From Berberis thunbergii (Eukaryota > Streptophyta > Magnoliopsida > Ranunculales > Berberidaceae): a stretch of DNA of 64,000 nucleotides. The notes beneath the pieces were generated by a model that saw nothing but the letters and a program-made list of their open reading frames with translations, did not search any database and was not told the DNA's origin. The position numbers were made by a program, and so were the translations under genes. Of the stretch, positions 1 to 10,476 are shown piece by piece. The stretch lies in the NCBI GenBank assembly GCA_003290165.1, contig QNQO01000227.1, positions 1-64,000 on the forward strand, written 5' to 3'. The first letter of the stretch is position 1. Every line of letters starts with the position of its first letter.

Positions 1-1061
1 ATGAACGATGTCACACCACATGGTTGTGGCGGTGCTCAAATTTTTTTGTGGTCGTACAAGGTGAAATTAGTGATGATTATTTTTTAAAATCTCGTGAACA
101 AGTGTATATAAAATCATCATAAAATTTTTGTGACGACAATTTCATTGTTTTGAAATGATTGATGTATAAAAGAAGTTGTTACCATTTTATGTTCTACATT
201 TATTGCAAACACGAGACTCGACAAGACTCCAATGTGATAGTTTGTATAGTTGATTGAGAAATTGGAGAAACTAAAAAAAAAAAAAAAAAAAATCTTGTAA
301 TTTGAAAAATATTGTTTACATTATGAGTTATTAATTATATAAAAAAAATAGTAATAGTTATAGTCTTATAGATACTTAAGAGCGCAGAAGCCGAATGAGA
401 CACTTCGAATATATACTTATTTGCTGGGATGTGTATGCCGCTAAATGTTATGTGTGCGCATCCACTAATGCGTAAACATATAAATTAAATACGTATATAA
501 ATTAATCTAATAGTTTTTTTTCCCATTAAACATGCTATTTGACTATTCAAATATCCCCATTTACAATCAATCCAAGTTGCAAACTATGGTCTCTTGGATG
601 ATTTCATCATTTAGAAGACATTAAGCTCAAACATAATTTTCAAGATACTAATTTTTTCAAGATTTTCGCAAATATCACACTCCTTTATGAACTCGCTTTG
701 ATTTGTTAGAAAACACGAACAAATGAGCAAACACAACTTTATAGGGAGTTACAGGTCTGCATCTAGGGGTGGGCACGAGACGGGATGGGACGAGATATGC
801 CAAGTTGCAAACTATGGTCTCTTGGATGATTTCCTCCTTTAGAAGAGATTAAACTCAAACATAATTTTCAAGAGACTTATTTTCGCAAACATCACACTCC
901 TTTATGAACTCGCTTTGATTTGCGAGAAAACACGAACAAATGACCAAACACAACTTTATAGGGAGTTGCAGGCCTGCAAGGCTGCATCCTCACCTTTGAT
1001 TGCATTTTGTTAATATTATGTAGATTTTGAAGAGGGGGCATTTTATGAAGAAGCTAAGAAG
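1..1061. other. intergenic DNA with a diverged direct duplication
   Basis: No coding region is supported here. Bases 572-763 and 800-988 are two diverged copies of the same roughly 190-bp sequence, 228 bp apart, both ending near GGGAGTT(A/G)CAGG. The spacer 764-799 begins TAGGGGTGGGCA, the terminal sequence of the hAT-type element at 9087-9995, so a short hAT end appears trapped between the copies. The rest is AT-rich and shows nothing else I can name. Confidence 0.6.
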
Positions 1062-1066
1062 GTAAC

Positions 1067-2069
1067 TGTTGGAAAAATATGTTGTAAATACGAATTAAAA
1101 AGTAGGAACGATGGTACCAATTTTGCTTGGGTTGAGTTGCGGACTAGGTCACTCTCTTTAAGACGTTTCGCGGCTCTGCCCAAAAATTGTGCAAGCAGTA
1201 ACTTAGCCCCGCCGTCCCCAGGATAAAACAGCCCAGAATCTTCTCTGTCTCGTTCAAAGATTGCACAATAGATGAACGGTATACAATTCACCCTTAATCT
1301 CCTTATTTGCTCGGAATCACCAGGAAATAAATCAGCAACAAACAGAGACTCGGTAAAAGCTTTTCTGATTTCAAAAACTGTTTACAAGAAGCATAAACTC
1401 GAAGACTGTTTGCAAGGAGCAGAAACTCGAAGACTGTTTGCAAGGAGCAGAAAGTCGAAGTTTGCAAGAAGTAGAAAATCGAAAACTGTTTCCTCTCTGT
1501 TTTTTTTTTTTTTTGAAATAACTCTTTATTTCTCCTTTTTTTGTATATTTAAAAAACTCAATATCGAATGGTATTTATAGAGCGAAAATTGTACATTCGA
1601 AAAACGAAATACAGGCTCTATTCATTGGCATCAATCGCGTGAAGATCAAATCGTGGAGAAGAAATGGCGGCGGGATTTATGCCAGAAATCGCGGGGCCAA
1701 AACGTGTTTTAGAGAGACCGTTTAGACTCAGTCCTCTTCAGAAGTTCAAAAGTTTATTTTTTGTTTAAATAAATTTTCAGCAAAAAAATGTTTTGCTCTC
1801 TAAATGACCCAACCCGATCGACCGGACGGACAAACGGCGGCGGGCGCGAGAGTCTATCTCTCCCCTCCTCATAAAAGAGTGGTACCCCCAAGGGGTCCAA
1901 ACCCAAGTCCTAACTATCTCCTTATAAACTCTACCACAAAGAGTTATATAATAGATATGAGACTAAGTTTTGAGAGAGTAATCCATAGATCAAAATAAAA
2001 GAGAGGTCCAGGGTTCAAAACTAGAAAAACACCCAATTGATTTTATTTTTAAAAACCAAATTTTCAACA
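1067..2069 (-). repeat. 3' LTR of the Copia element (full length, 1003 bp)
   Basis: Left-hand LTR, TGTTGG...CAACA on the plus strand, next to the polypurine tract. Bases 1678-1990 have no counterpart in the other LTR. That extra part contains A/T-rich TATA-like stretches and probably belongs to U3, so this copy seems to keep the full promoter region while the 5' copy has lost it. Confidence 0.93.
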
Positions 2070-2535
2070 ATCCCCCACTTGGATTTTTAAAAAACAATTT
2101 TCATCGAGCAATCTTTCAAATATAAGATTGTGCATAAACAAAAGTGTCTTTCGACTTGAACTCTTGCGTAGTGTTCATGCTTTAGATTATACTAGAGTAA
2201 CTCGTAGTTTTGAACTCTATCTCTAACAGACATTACACGCACAACCTTACCAGGGTGAAGTCTAAAAAGCTCGTGTTTTACGGCCATGCACGTATATCCC
2301 AGTATAGTGAAAGCTCTAGGAATTTTGCCCACAAATTCCACATAGAGTATCGACCTCATTAAGAGTTTTTAACTCATCCTACTATCGCTTCAGGAGTTCA
2401 TGCTTTAATCTAGGAATGAGATTGCTATTTTGTCAGCATGATTCACATCATATCATTCACGACTTGTTATTACCCATTGAACCTATTTCTTGGGATCTCC
2501 AGTCTATAGGTTGGGTTACCATCGTGAATAACTCA

Positions 2536-5500
2536 TCAAACTAAGGGCAATAGTCTCATTCCTTTCGAGGTTTTGAAAACCTTCTCTCTAGCTAATCCTT
2601 TCGTCAAAGGATCAGCCAAGTTCGCATCAGTTCGTACATGACCCACTCTCACAGCACCAGTAGATAGAAATTCTCTAACTGTACTGTGCTTACGACGTAT
2701 TTGTCATTTCTTGCCGTTATAATAATGGTTATGTATTTTTGCAATAGCCGCGGTACTATCGCAATGGATCAGGACAGCTGGAATCTGTCTTTCCCATAAA
2801 GGGATCTCTGCTAGCAGGTTTCTCAACCAACCTGCTTCTTCACTAGCCGTGGCTAGTGCTATAATCTCTGACTCTATCGTGGACTGTGCCAGAATGGTCT
2901 GTTTCTTTGGTTTCCAAGAAACAATTCCACCAGCTATATTGAAAATATAGCCACTGGTGGCTTTGGAGTCATCTGAAAGGGTGTTCCAATCAGCATCGCT
3001 ATATCCTACAAGGACAGCGGGAAACTTCTGATAATGTAATCCGAGGTTCTTAGTCCTCTTCAGGTACCTCATGACCCGTTCAATTGCATGCCAATGCTCT
3101 ATACTAGGTCTACTTGTAAATCTGCATTGTAATCCAACAGCGTAAGCTATGTCGGGTCTAGTGCAATCGGTAGCATATCTAAGACTATCAATGATGCTCG
3201 CATACTCAGATTGTCGAACACTGTCACCGGTGTTCTTGAACAACTTTACACTAGAGTCATAAGGAGTACATGCAGGTTTACGGTCAGAGTAATCATATTT
3301 ATTTAGGATCTTCTCGATATAGTGTGATTGATCCAAAGAAATTCCCTTTTCAGACCTAGTAATCTTGATACCAAGGATTACACTTGCTTCTCCAAGGTCT
3401 TTCATATCAAAGTTTGCACACAATAAAGCTTTCACTTTATTTACGGCATGGATATTAGAACCAAAGATCAGTAAGTCATCCACATATAGACATATAATAG
3501 TGCAAATGCCATTTTCATCTTTATAGTAAATGCATTTGTCACTTTCGTTTACTTTAAAGTCATGTGCGATGACAAGATTATCAAATTTTTCATGCCATTG
3601 TTTTGGAGCTTGTTTCAAACCGTACAGTGATTTATCTAGTTTGCAGACTTTGTGTTCTTGTCCTGGAATAACAAAACCTTCAGTTTGGTCCATGTAAATT
3701 TCTTCTTCCAAATCGCCATTAAGAAACGCAGTCTTAACGTCCATTTGGTGCAAAACTAGGTTATGTATTGCAACAAGAGAAATTAACACTCGAATAGATG
3801 TAATCCTGGTTACAGGAGAACATGTGTCAAAGAAATCAACATTTTCTCGCTGTCTATACCCTTTGGCTACGAGACGAGCCTTGAACTTGTCAACATTACC
3901 ATCGGGTTTCAATTTCTTCTTAAATACCCATTTACATTCTATTGTCTTGCAACCTGGTGGCAAATCGACTAAGTGTCAGGTTCTGTTAGACTCAAGAGAG
4001 TACATTTCATCATCGATAGCCTCTTCCCAAAAATTGGCATCTATAGAGGATAAGGCCTCTTGAAAACTAAGGGGATCCTCTTCGACTGAAAATAAATAGT
4101 AATCGGGGCCAAATGTTTTAGAAGTTCATTTCCGTTTACTTCTTCTTGGTTTAGATTCTGTGGCTTTTTCAGTTTCATTTACCCTGATCAAGGGTACGTT
4201 GTTTGATGATGTACCCCCACTATTCCTCGAAATAAAAGGAAATTTATCTTCATAAAAGTCAACGTCGTTTGATTATATAATAACTTGATCTTTAAGATTA
4301 TAGAATCTATAAGCTTTGCTATTCGTGACATATCCTATGAATACACATTCATATGCCCTACTAGCAAGCTTGTTCCTTTTAGGATCAGGAATTCTAACAT
4401 AAGCTAAGCAACCCCAAGTTTTTAAATAAGACAAGTTTGGTTGTCTATTTTTCAGAATCTCATATGGAGATGTTTTACTTTTCGATTTGGGGACTCTATT
4501 TAGCACATAACAGACTGTCAATATAATTTCTCCCCACCAGTGCGAAATAGCACCGGAGTTAAGCATTATGGCAACTACTAACTCGGTAAAAGTTCTATTT
4601 TTTTCTTTCAGCTTTGCCATTCATCTAAGGAGAATATGGTGCAGTTGTTTCATGAATAATTCCTTGAGAATTATAGAACTCAATGAAAGTATTGCTATCA
4701 TATTCAGTGCCTCTATCACTCCTAAGTCTCTTAATCTTTCTATTATATTGATTTTCAACTTCTGTCAAAAATAATTTAAACATGTCAAAGACATCACTTT
4801 TATTTTTCATTAAGTAAACAAAAGTATAATCAGAACAGTCATCAATAAACGTAATAAAATAACGTTTTCCATTTCTAGTCAAGATACCATCAAGTTCACA
4901 TATATCTGAGTGTATCAAATCTAAAGGTTCAGATTCTCTAACTACAGATTTATGTGGTGTTTTGGTTATTTTAGCTTTACTACAATAGTTGCACTTTTCA
5001 AAATCATTTAAGGACAATTTTGGAATTAGTCCTAAGTTACTCATGTTTTTAATAATACGCTTATTAACATGAAAAAGTCTAGCATGCCAGATATTAAAAA
5101 TGCACAACATGTAAGCAGAACTAGAAATTTTATTCGCTTCAACATTTAACTTAAACTTTCCATCAGTAGCATACCCTTTCCCCACAAATACATTATTCTT
5201 TGTAATGGTGTATAAATCAGCCCCTATAATTTGAGTAAACCCAGCCTTGTTCAGAAGAAAACCAGAAACTAGGTTCTTTCTCATCTCTGGAGTATGCAAG
5301 ACGTCTTTCAGGATAACTGTCTTTCCAGAGGTAAACTTTAGTTCTACTGTTCCAGTTCCAGCAACTATAGTGGAGTGGGAATCACCCAACAACAATTTCT
5401 TGTCCTCAGCTTTAGAATAGGACTTGAACATTTCTCGATCATAGCAGACATGTCGAGAAACACCAGTGTCGACCCACCATCCCTCGGATCCACCAACAAA

Positions 5501-6451
5501 ATTGATCTCAGAGATCATGGCAATAAGTTGGTCTTCGGTTAGGTTCGCCTGAGGTGCAGGGCGAGATCCATTCCGGCAGTTCCTGGCCATATGCCCTGGC
5601 CTACCACAGGTGTAGCATAGGAACTGTGCTGAATCATTCTTGGAGGGATGTTTCTGTCCATTCTGATTTCGCGGAGGATTCTGATTCTGATGGTTGCGGT
5701 TCTGATTGTTCTGGTTCTGCTGGTTCCAATTATGATAGTTTCGGTTTTTATTGTTATTCTGATTTTTCATTGTCTTTCCATTGGGTTTCAGAGAAACAGG
5801 GGTAGACTTCTTATGGTTTGATATAATAAGAACTTCATCTTTCTGATCTTGTTTCCTGGCTTCCTCCTCAATACGAAGTCGGGTTATCAGGCTTTCTAGG
5901 GAAAACTCTTTAGTTTTATGCCTAAGAACATTCTTAAAATCTTTCCAGCTAGGGGGCAATTTGTCTATCACAACAGCTACTTGAAATTGCTCATCTAAAG
6001 TCATTCCCTTAGATATAATTTCATGAGCAATCTTTTGAAGCACGTGTGATTGGGTTTCCACAGACTTATCATCAATCATTTGAAATTTCAGATAGCGACT
6101 GACATCATACTTCTTTGTGCCAGCTTCCTCGGTGTCATATTTCTTTCTAAGGGCTTCCCAAATATCTTTTGCAGTTTGTTCAGAACAGTAATAATCATAA
6201 AGATCACCAGAAAGACCATTTAGGATAAAAATTTTACATAAAAAATCATTTTCAATCCAACGGTCTAATTCTTTAGTTTGGGTTTCCGTAGGTTCAGCAG
6301 GCATTGTTGGTTTTCTAGTATCACAAACATATGCAACCTTTTGTGTTGTTAGAAAAAACATCATCTTTTGTCTCCATCTTTTAAAGTGTTAGCCCTCAAA
6401 ACGAAAGGGCCTATTAAGGTCTTTTGCAGCAATTTCAGTAATTGAATTCAT
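2536..6451 (-). pseudogene. Copia gag-pol polyprotein, broken
   Basis: The frame starts near 6451 (or an ATG nine bases upstream at 6460) and ends at a stop at 2536-2538, about 1305 codons, a normal Copia length. Recognisable in order: Gag; a CCHC knuckle (CYTCGRPGHMARNC); protease with WWVDTGVSRHV; the integrase HHCC region and catalytic core; reverse transcriptase with a YVDD box; RNase H with SDADW and STIESE. Breaks: stops at 6389-6391, 4625-4627, 4273-4275, 4126-4128, 3976-3978 and 2704-2706, and one extra base in an A run at 4598-4604 inside the integrase. The conserved protein continues in frame past every stop, so these are later lesions. Most fit single C-to-T changes on one strand or the other. 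Confidence 0.95.
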
Positions 6452-6478
6452 GGCAGACATAGAAAATCGTCTTAAAAT

Positions 6479-7178
6479 TGTTGGAAAAATATGTTGTAAA
6501 TACAAATTAAAAAGTAGGAACGATGGTACCAATTTTGCTTGGGTTGAGTCGCGAACTAGGTCACTCTCTTTAAGACGTTTCGCGGCTCTGCCCAAAAATT
6601 GTGCAAGCAGTAACTTAGCCCCGCCGTCCCTAGGATAAAACAGCCCAGAATCTTCTCTGTCTCGTTCAAAGATTGCACAATAGATGAACGGTATACAATT
6701 CACTCTTAATCTCTTTATTTGTTCAGAATCACCAGGAAATAAATCAGCAACAAACAGAGACTCGGTAAAAGCTTTTCTGATTTCAAAAACTGTTTACAAG
6801 AAGCATAAACTCGAAGACTGTTTGCAAGGAGCAGAAACTCGAAGACTGTTTGCAAGGAGCAGAAAGTCGAAGTTTGCAAGAAGCAGAAAATCGAAAAATG
6901 TTTGCTCTTTTTTTTTTCTTTTTTTTTTTGAAAGAACTCTCTATTTCTCCTTTTTTGTATATTTAAAAAACTCAATATCGAATGGTATTTATAGAGCAAA
7001 AATTGTACATTCGAAAACGAAATACAGGCTCTATTCATTGGCATCAATCGCGTGAAGATCAAATCGTGGAGAAGAAATGGCGGCGGGATTGATTTTATTC
7101 AAAATAGGAGAGAGGTCCAGGGTTCAAAACCAGAAAAACACCCAATTGATTTTATTTTTAAAAACCAAATTTTCAACA
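6479..7178 (-). repeat. 5' LTR of the Copia element (700 bp, internally deleted)
   Basis: Right-hand LTR, TGTTGG...CAACA, closely similar to the left LTR along its shared length but missing the segment matching 1678-1990; the junction is at about 7088-7100. The first Gag ATG lies only 18-27 bases beyond this LTR. The usual plant Copia primer-binding site TGGTATCAGAGC is not present in that gap, so the priming tRNA is not recognisable. Confidence 0.93.
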
Positions 7179-7183
7179 GTAAC

Positions 7184-8162
7184 AAAGGAACAATGAGAAT
7201 TATTTCAAAATTGGTGAAAACCCAAAAAATTACATTGAACTTTATTATTCACGATTTTATATTATTCATTGTGGTGTGTTAAGAAATTTGTGGTGGTACA
7301 AAGTCGAAAGGTGTAATGATTAGGATGACAATGAAACATGGTGATACAAAACAAAAGTTGTGGATGCATGCGCATAAACCATTTCCTAAAATAAAAAGTG
7401 TTTTTCAAGTTTTTTTTTTTAATATATAATCTTGGATTCAAAACGTAACAATAAAATGGAATTAGACATACTTTTGTTTTGTGCACTTCAAGAACAAATG
7501 TGTATGATTTCTCATATTTTAGTTGAATTTATAGGAACCGTATGATCAATGTCGGGAATAATGTGTATTACTTTTAGCCAGTTGATGCGGGGAACAATGT
7601 GTTTCAGTTTTAGCTCAATTCTACAAATGGTCCTCGAGGATGTGCATTAAAATGACAAATCAACATGAACCATGTCTTCCACTACTCCGTTTGAGCTTAA
7701 ATTTAAAGGATGAAACATGTGGATCACCTCCATATTATAGTGTAAGTTCAAGTTCGAATCAAGGATTCACATGTTTCATTATTCAAATTTCATAAATATG
7801 ATGCATCACTTTTGCCATAACATGATTGGAACTTTATTATGAGCTAGGGAAACGTCTATTAATTAAAAAAAATTTAATTCAAGATCAAATATTTGGAGAA
7901 AATTAAGTTTTTCTTAAACTCGACAAAGTATAAATAAAGTGGAAATATTATATTTCATAGTTAACGTTACTAAAAAAATATTTCACATGGATAAAATTCA
8001 CTCCCTTAAGTTATCAAAGAAAATCTGTCAGTCCTTTTTTCGAGGACAAAAAAAACTAACTTGATTTATTTACCTACTCTACATAAATAAATAACAAATA
8101 GAAAAGAAAAAAAGAAAAAAAAAACATGTTTTCAACCTAGAATGTGTAGAGTCCATGCTCAT
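7184..8162. other. intergenic, AT-rich, nothing recognised
   Basis: About 1 kb of AT-rich sequence with poly-A and poly-T runs. No open frame has a recognisable motif, splice partners or codon bias, and no terminal repeats were seen. Confidence 0.5.
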
Positions 8163-8171
8163 CTCATTGAC

Positions 8172-8321
8172 GAGTAAGTCTAGCCGGCTCGATGGCATCT
8201 TTTACACTTTTTGCCTCTCCTCTTTAAACCACAAACACTTTAAAAATGAGGGATAAAAGAGTAATTCTAGCCAGTCAGGTCAGCAAATCGGGCCAGCAGA
8301 CTAGGCTGGCTAGAATTTTTG
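8172..8321. mobile_element. short Mutator-type MITE, 9-bp target duplication
   Basis: A 150-bp element between two identical copies of CTCATTGAC (8163-8171 and 8322-8330). Its ends (GAGTAAGTCTAGCCGGC and, inverted, CAAAAATTCTAGCCAGCC) form imperfect inverted repeats. The 9-bp duplication fits Mutator-like elements. The ends resemble the element at 28755-28918, which has the same duplication length and a similar target, so they are probably one family. There is no coding capacity. Confidence 0.7.
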
Positions 8322-8466
8322 CTCATTGACATTGTAAGGATTCATCGTGTTATACTGCTTCTCTTGATTAAGTTTTCAACCTTTTTTTTAATGAAGATTT
8401 CATGTCTCAAACATTAACATTGTACTATTCTTCATTCACAAAGAGAGGCTAATAAATTGAGGTAGT

Positions 8467-9037
8467 GAGCATCTCCAAGGGTAAAAGTTAAAATGGAGAT
8501 CAATTAACTCATTTTACCATATTATCCAAAAGCTATATTTAGGGATCTTCAATTTTTTCAGCAATCCAACCACATTCCTTATTTTAATTTTTTTATCATT
8601 ATTTAAATATATCTTACACATTTTCATCATTGTTTTTTGTTTTTAATTTGAAAAATTAAATGAACTAGAATATTTTAACTTTAAGTGAAAACAGCCAAAA
8701 AACAAAAAAAATCCATGCTCTAAGGAACCCCTAAAACTTTCTTTATTTTAACAATAATTTTACCTCCCCCCTATATTTGGAGGCAACCATACCATCCCCA
8801 AATCTTAAAGAATATTAAAACATTTCAATTCTTTTTAATTTTCCAAATGAAAAATAAAAACAAAAAAACCAAAACAATGATGAAAATGGAAAAGATATAT
8901 TTAAATAATGATGAAAAAAATTGAAATAGGAAATGTGGTTGGAGCAATGAAAAAAATAGGGGATCCCTAAATTTAGTTTTTGGTTAAAATGAGGAATGGT
9001 TGATCCCCCATTTTAACTTTTACACTTGGAGATGCTC
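8467..9037. mobile_element. 571-bp inverted-repeat MITE
   Basis: The ends GAGCATCTCCAAGGGTAAAA and (inverted) GAGATGCTC-side sequence match over about 30 bp, and similarity continues inward through the arms (for example the TTATTTAAATATATCTT segments), so the element can fold on itself. No clear target duplication was found. The class is uncertain; GAGCATCTCC ends are common in plant non-autonomous DNA transposons. It lies 49 bp from the hAT element that follows. Confidence 0.7.
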
Positions 9038-9086
9038 TAAATATGATTGATATGAATGCTAGCCAATTTGTTTTTATACTTTTTTC

Positions 9087-9995
9087 TAGGGGTGGGCATG
9101 GGACGAGATATACTCATTCCGTTCATACGGGATCGGGACAGGACGGGATCAACATGCTGCCTGTGACTGCTACGAAGATTATCATCATATAAGAGGATGA
9201 AAAATAACTTTCTTATAATTAGATATAGATGTGGCATGCAAATATAAGGGTAGCCACTAAATCCCCTAACAATGAAGTCGAGTGGGCTGACTTTTAGAAA
9301 ATGACATGATAAATGAGACCCGCTAAGAGTATTGTGTCGTTGTGATGGCCTCCCAACTGATTTTACAATTTCATTACTGTGGGAAACAAAATTCATGGTT
9401 CCTTCACAAAATGACATTTCATCTTTTGTTAGGGAAGAAATATAGACCTATTGGTGATGCTCTAACATATTCATAATAGTTTACCATCAATACATATATC
9501 ATAATTAAAAAATATATATTTTTACATCCTGGGGCATCTCAAATTCTTGGCTCCGCCCCTGAATGTTCCCTTTTGAATATGTATTATTCAGTTAATTGTT
9601 ATTTTTCATCTTCACCTGAGTATTATCAATATTTGGAAGTTAAATAATTGGAGCCACTTTTATTGGGAATCTAAGCAACAGTCTGTTATCTTTCTCTTAC
9701 TTAATGAATATTTATTTTTGAAGTAACATTTCTGTTATCACTGCAAATACCATGAGTTTCTGTCAGTCATCTGTAAGTTTATATGAATAAAAAAATATAT
9801 TAATAATAATATTAAAAAAATTAGCTCGAGATGGGACGATATTGGTGGAATTGAAAATCTTCATCCCATCCCATCCCATCCCATTTTAGATCGAGACGGG
9901 ACGGGATCGAGATGAAATTATTTAATCCCATTAAGACCCGAAAAAAATCGGGACGGGATCGGGATCGAGATCGATGGATGGAATGCCCACCCCTA
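9087..9995. mobile_element. non-autonomous hAT-type element (909 bp)
   Basis: Perfect 13-bp inverted ends TAGGGGTGGGCAT...ATGCCCACCCCTA are flanked by an identical 8-bp duplication CTTTTTTC (9079-9086 and 9996-10003), the hAT signature. Both ends carry short repeats of CGGGACGGGAT type. No transposase frame is present; the open frame at 9037-9417 on the minus strand has no recognisable motif. A fragment of the same end occurs at 764-799. Confidence 0.85.
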
Positions 9996-10476
9996 CTTTT
10001 TTCCGTTAATTAATTTTTTTTTAAATGTAAATTTGAAACTCTTTCCAAGAAGTCGGTAACACGGATTAGTGTACTCTCAAGTCCCATTATCAACTGGATT
10101 TAGACTAGATATCAATTGAATTAACAACATATGGTAAAATATCTTCCAATGTTTTGCCGTGATTTCTATTGATAGTTGAACATTTCCAAAAAAAATCAAT
10201 AACTCAAGCAGACCAAGAAAACAACCGTATCTATTGCACAAATATTGCTAATGTCAAAAGGAAGAAGGCAAAAATAACAAACACACAACTCTGCTACAGG
10301 AACATGGTTCTTCCATCAAATAACAATGTTGCTTGTCTAGTCAGCTGAGGCATCAGAACCCAGCTTTACAATGTTGATCTTGAACTTCTTAAAGACTTTC
10401 AATTATGTCGAAAAGAGATACACCAGTTTTCGTATAATATATATCGGCTACACAAGCTTCATCTTCATTACGAGAA
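9996..10476. other. 3' flank of the COX23-like gene
   Basis: Non-coding. The part nearest 10477 is expected to be the 3' untranslated region of the minus-strand COX23-like gene. No clear polyadenylation signal was picked out. Confidence 0.4.

Larger units (their letters stand above)
1067..7178 (-). mobile_element. Copia (Ty1-type) LTR retrotransposon, inactive
   Basis: A complete but decayed Copia element reading leftwards. Both LTRs begin TGTTG and end CAACA on the plus strand and are flanked by the same 5-bp target duplication, GTAAC (1062-1066 and 7179-7183). Going leftwards the interior holds Gag with a zinc knuckle, protease, integrase, reverse transcriptase and RNase H, the order typical of Copia. 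A polypurine tract (plus strand TCCCCCACTT, near 2071-2080) adjoins the left LTR, as expected for the 3' LTR. The coding region has several nonsense codons and a frameshift, and the 5' LTR lacks about 313 bp, so it cannot be autonomous now. It lies outside the genes. Confidence 0.97.

Noticed and set aside
1804..1998. Open frame inside the 3' LTR
   Set aside because: Short, in the non-coding LTR segment missing from the 5' LTR, with no motif.
9037..9417. 126-codon minus frame within the hAT element, considered as a transposase relic
   Set aside because: No hAT dimerisation or catalytic residues; it crosses the element border.
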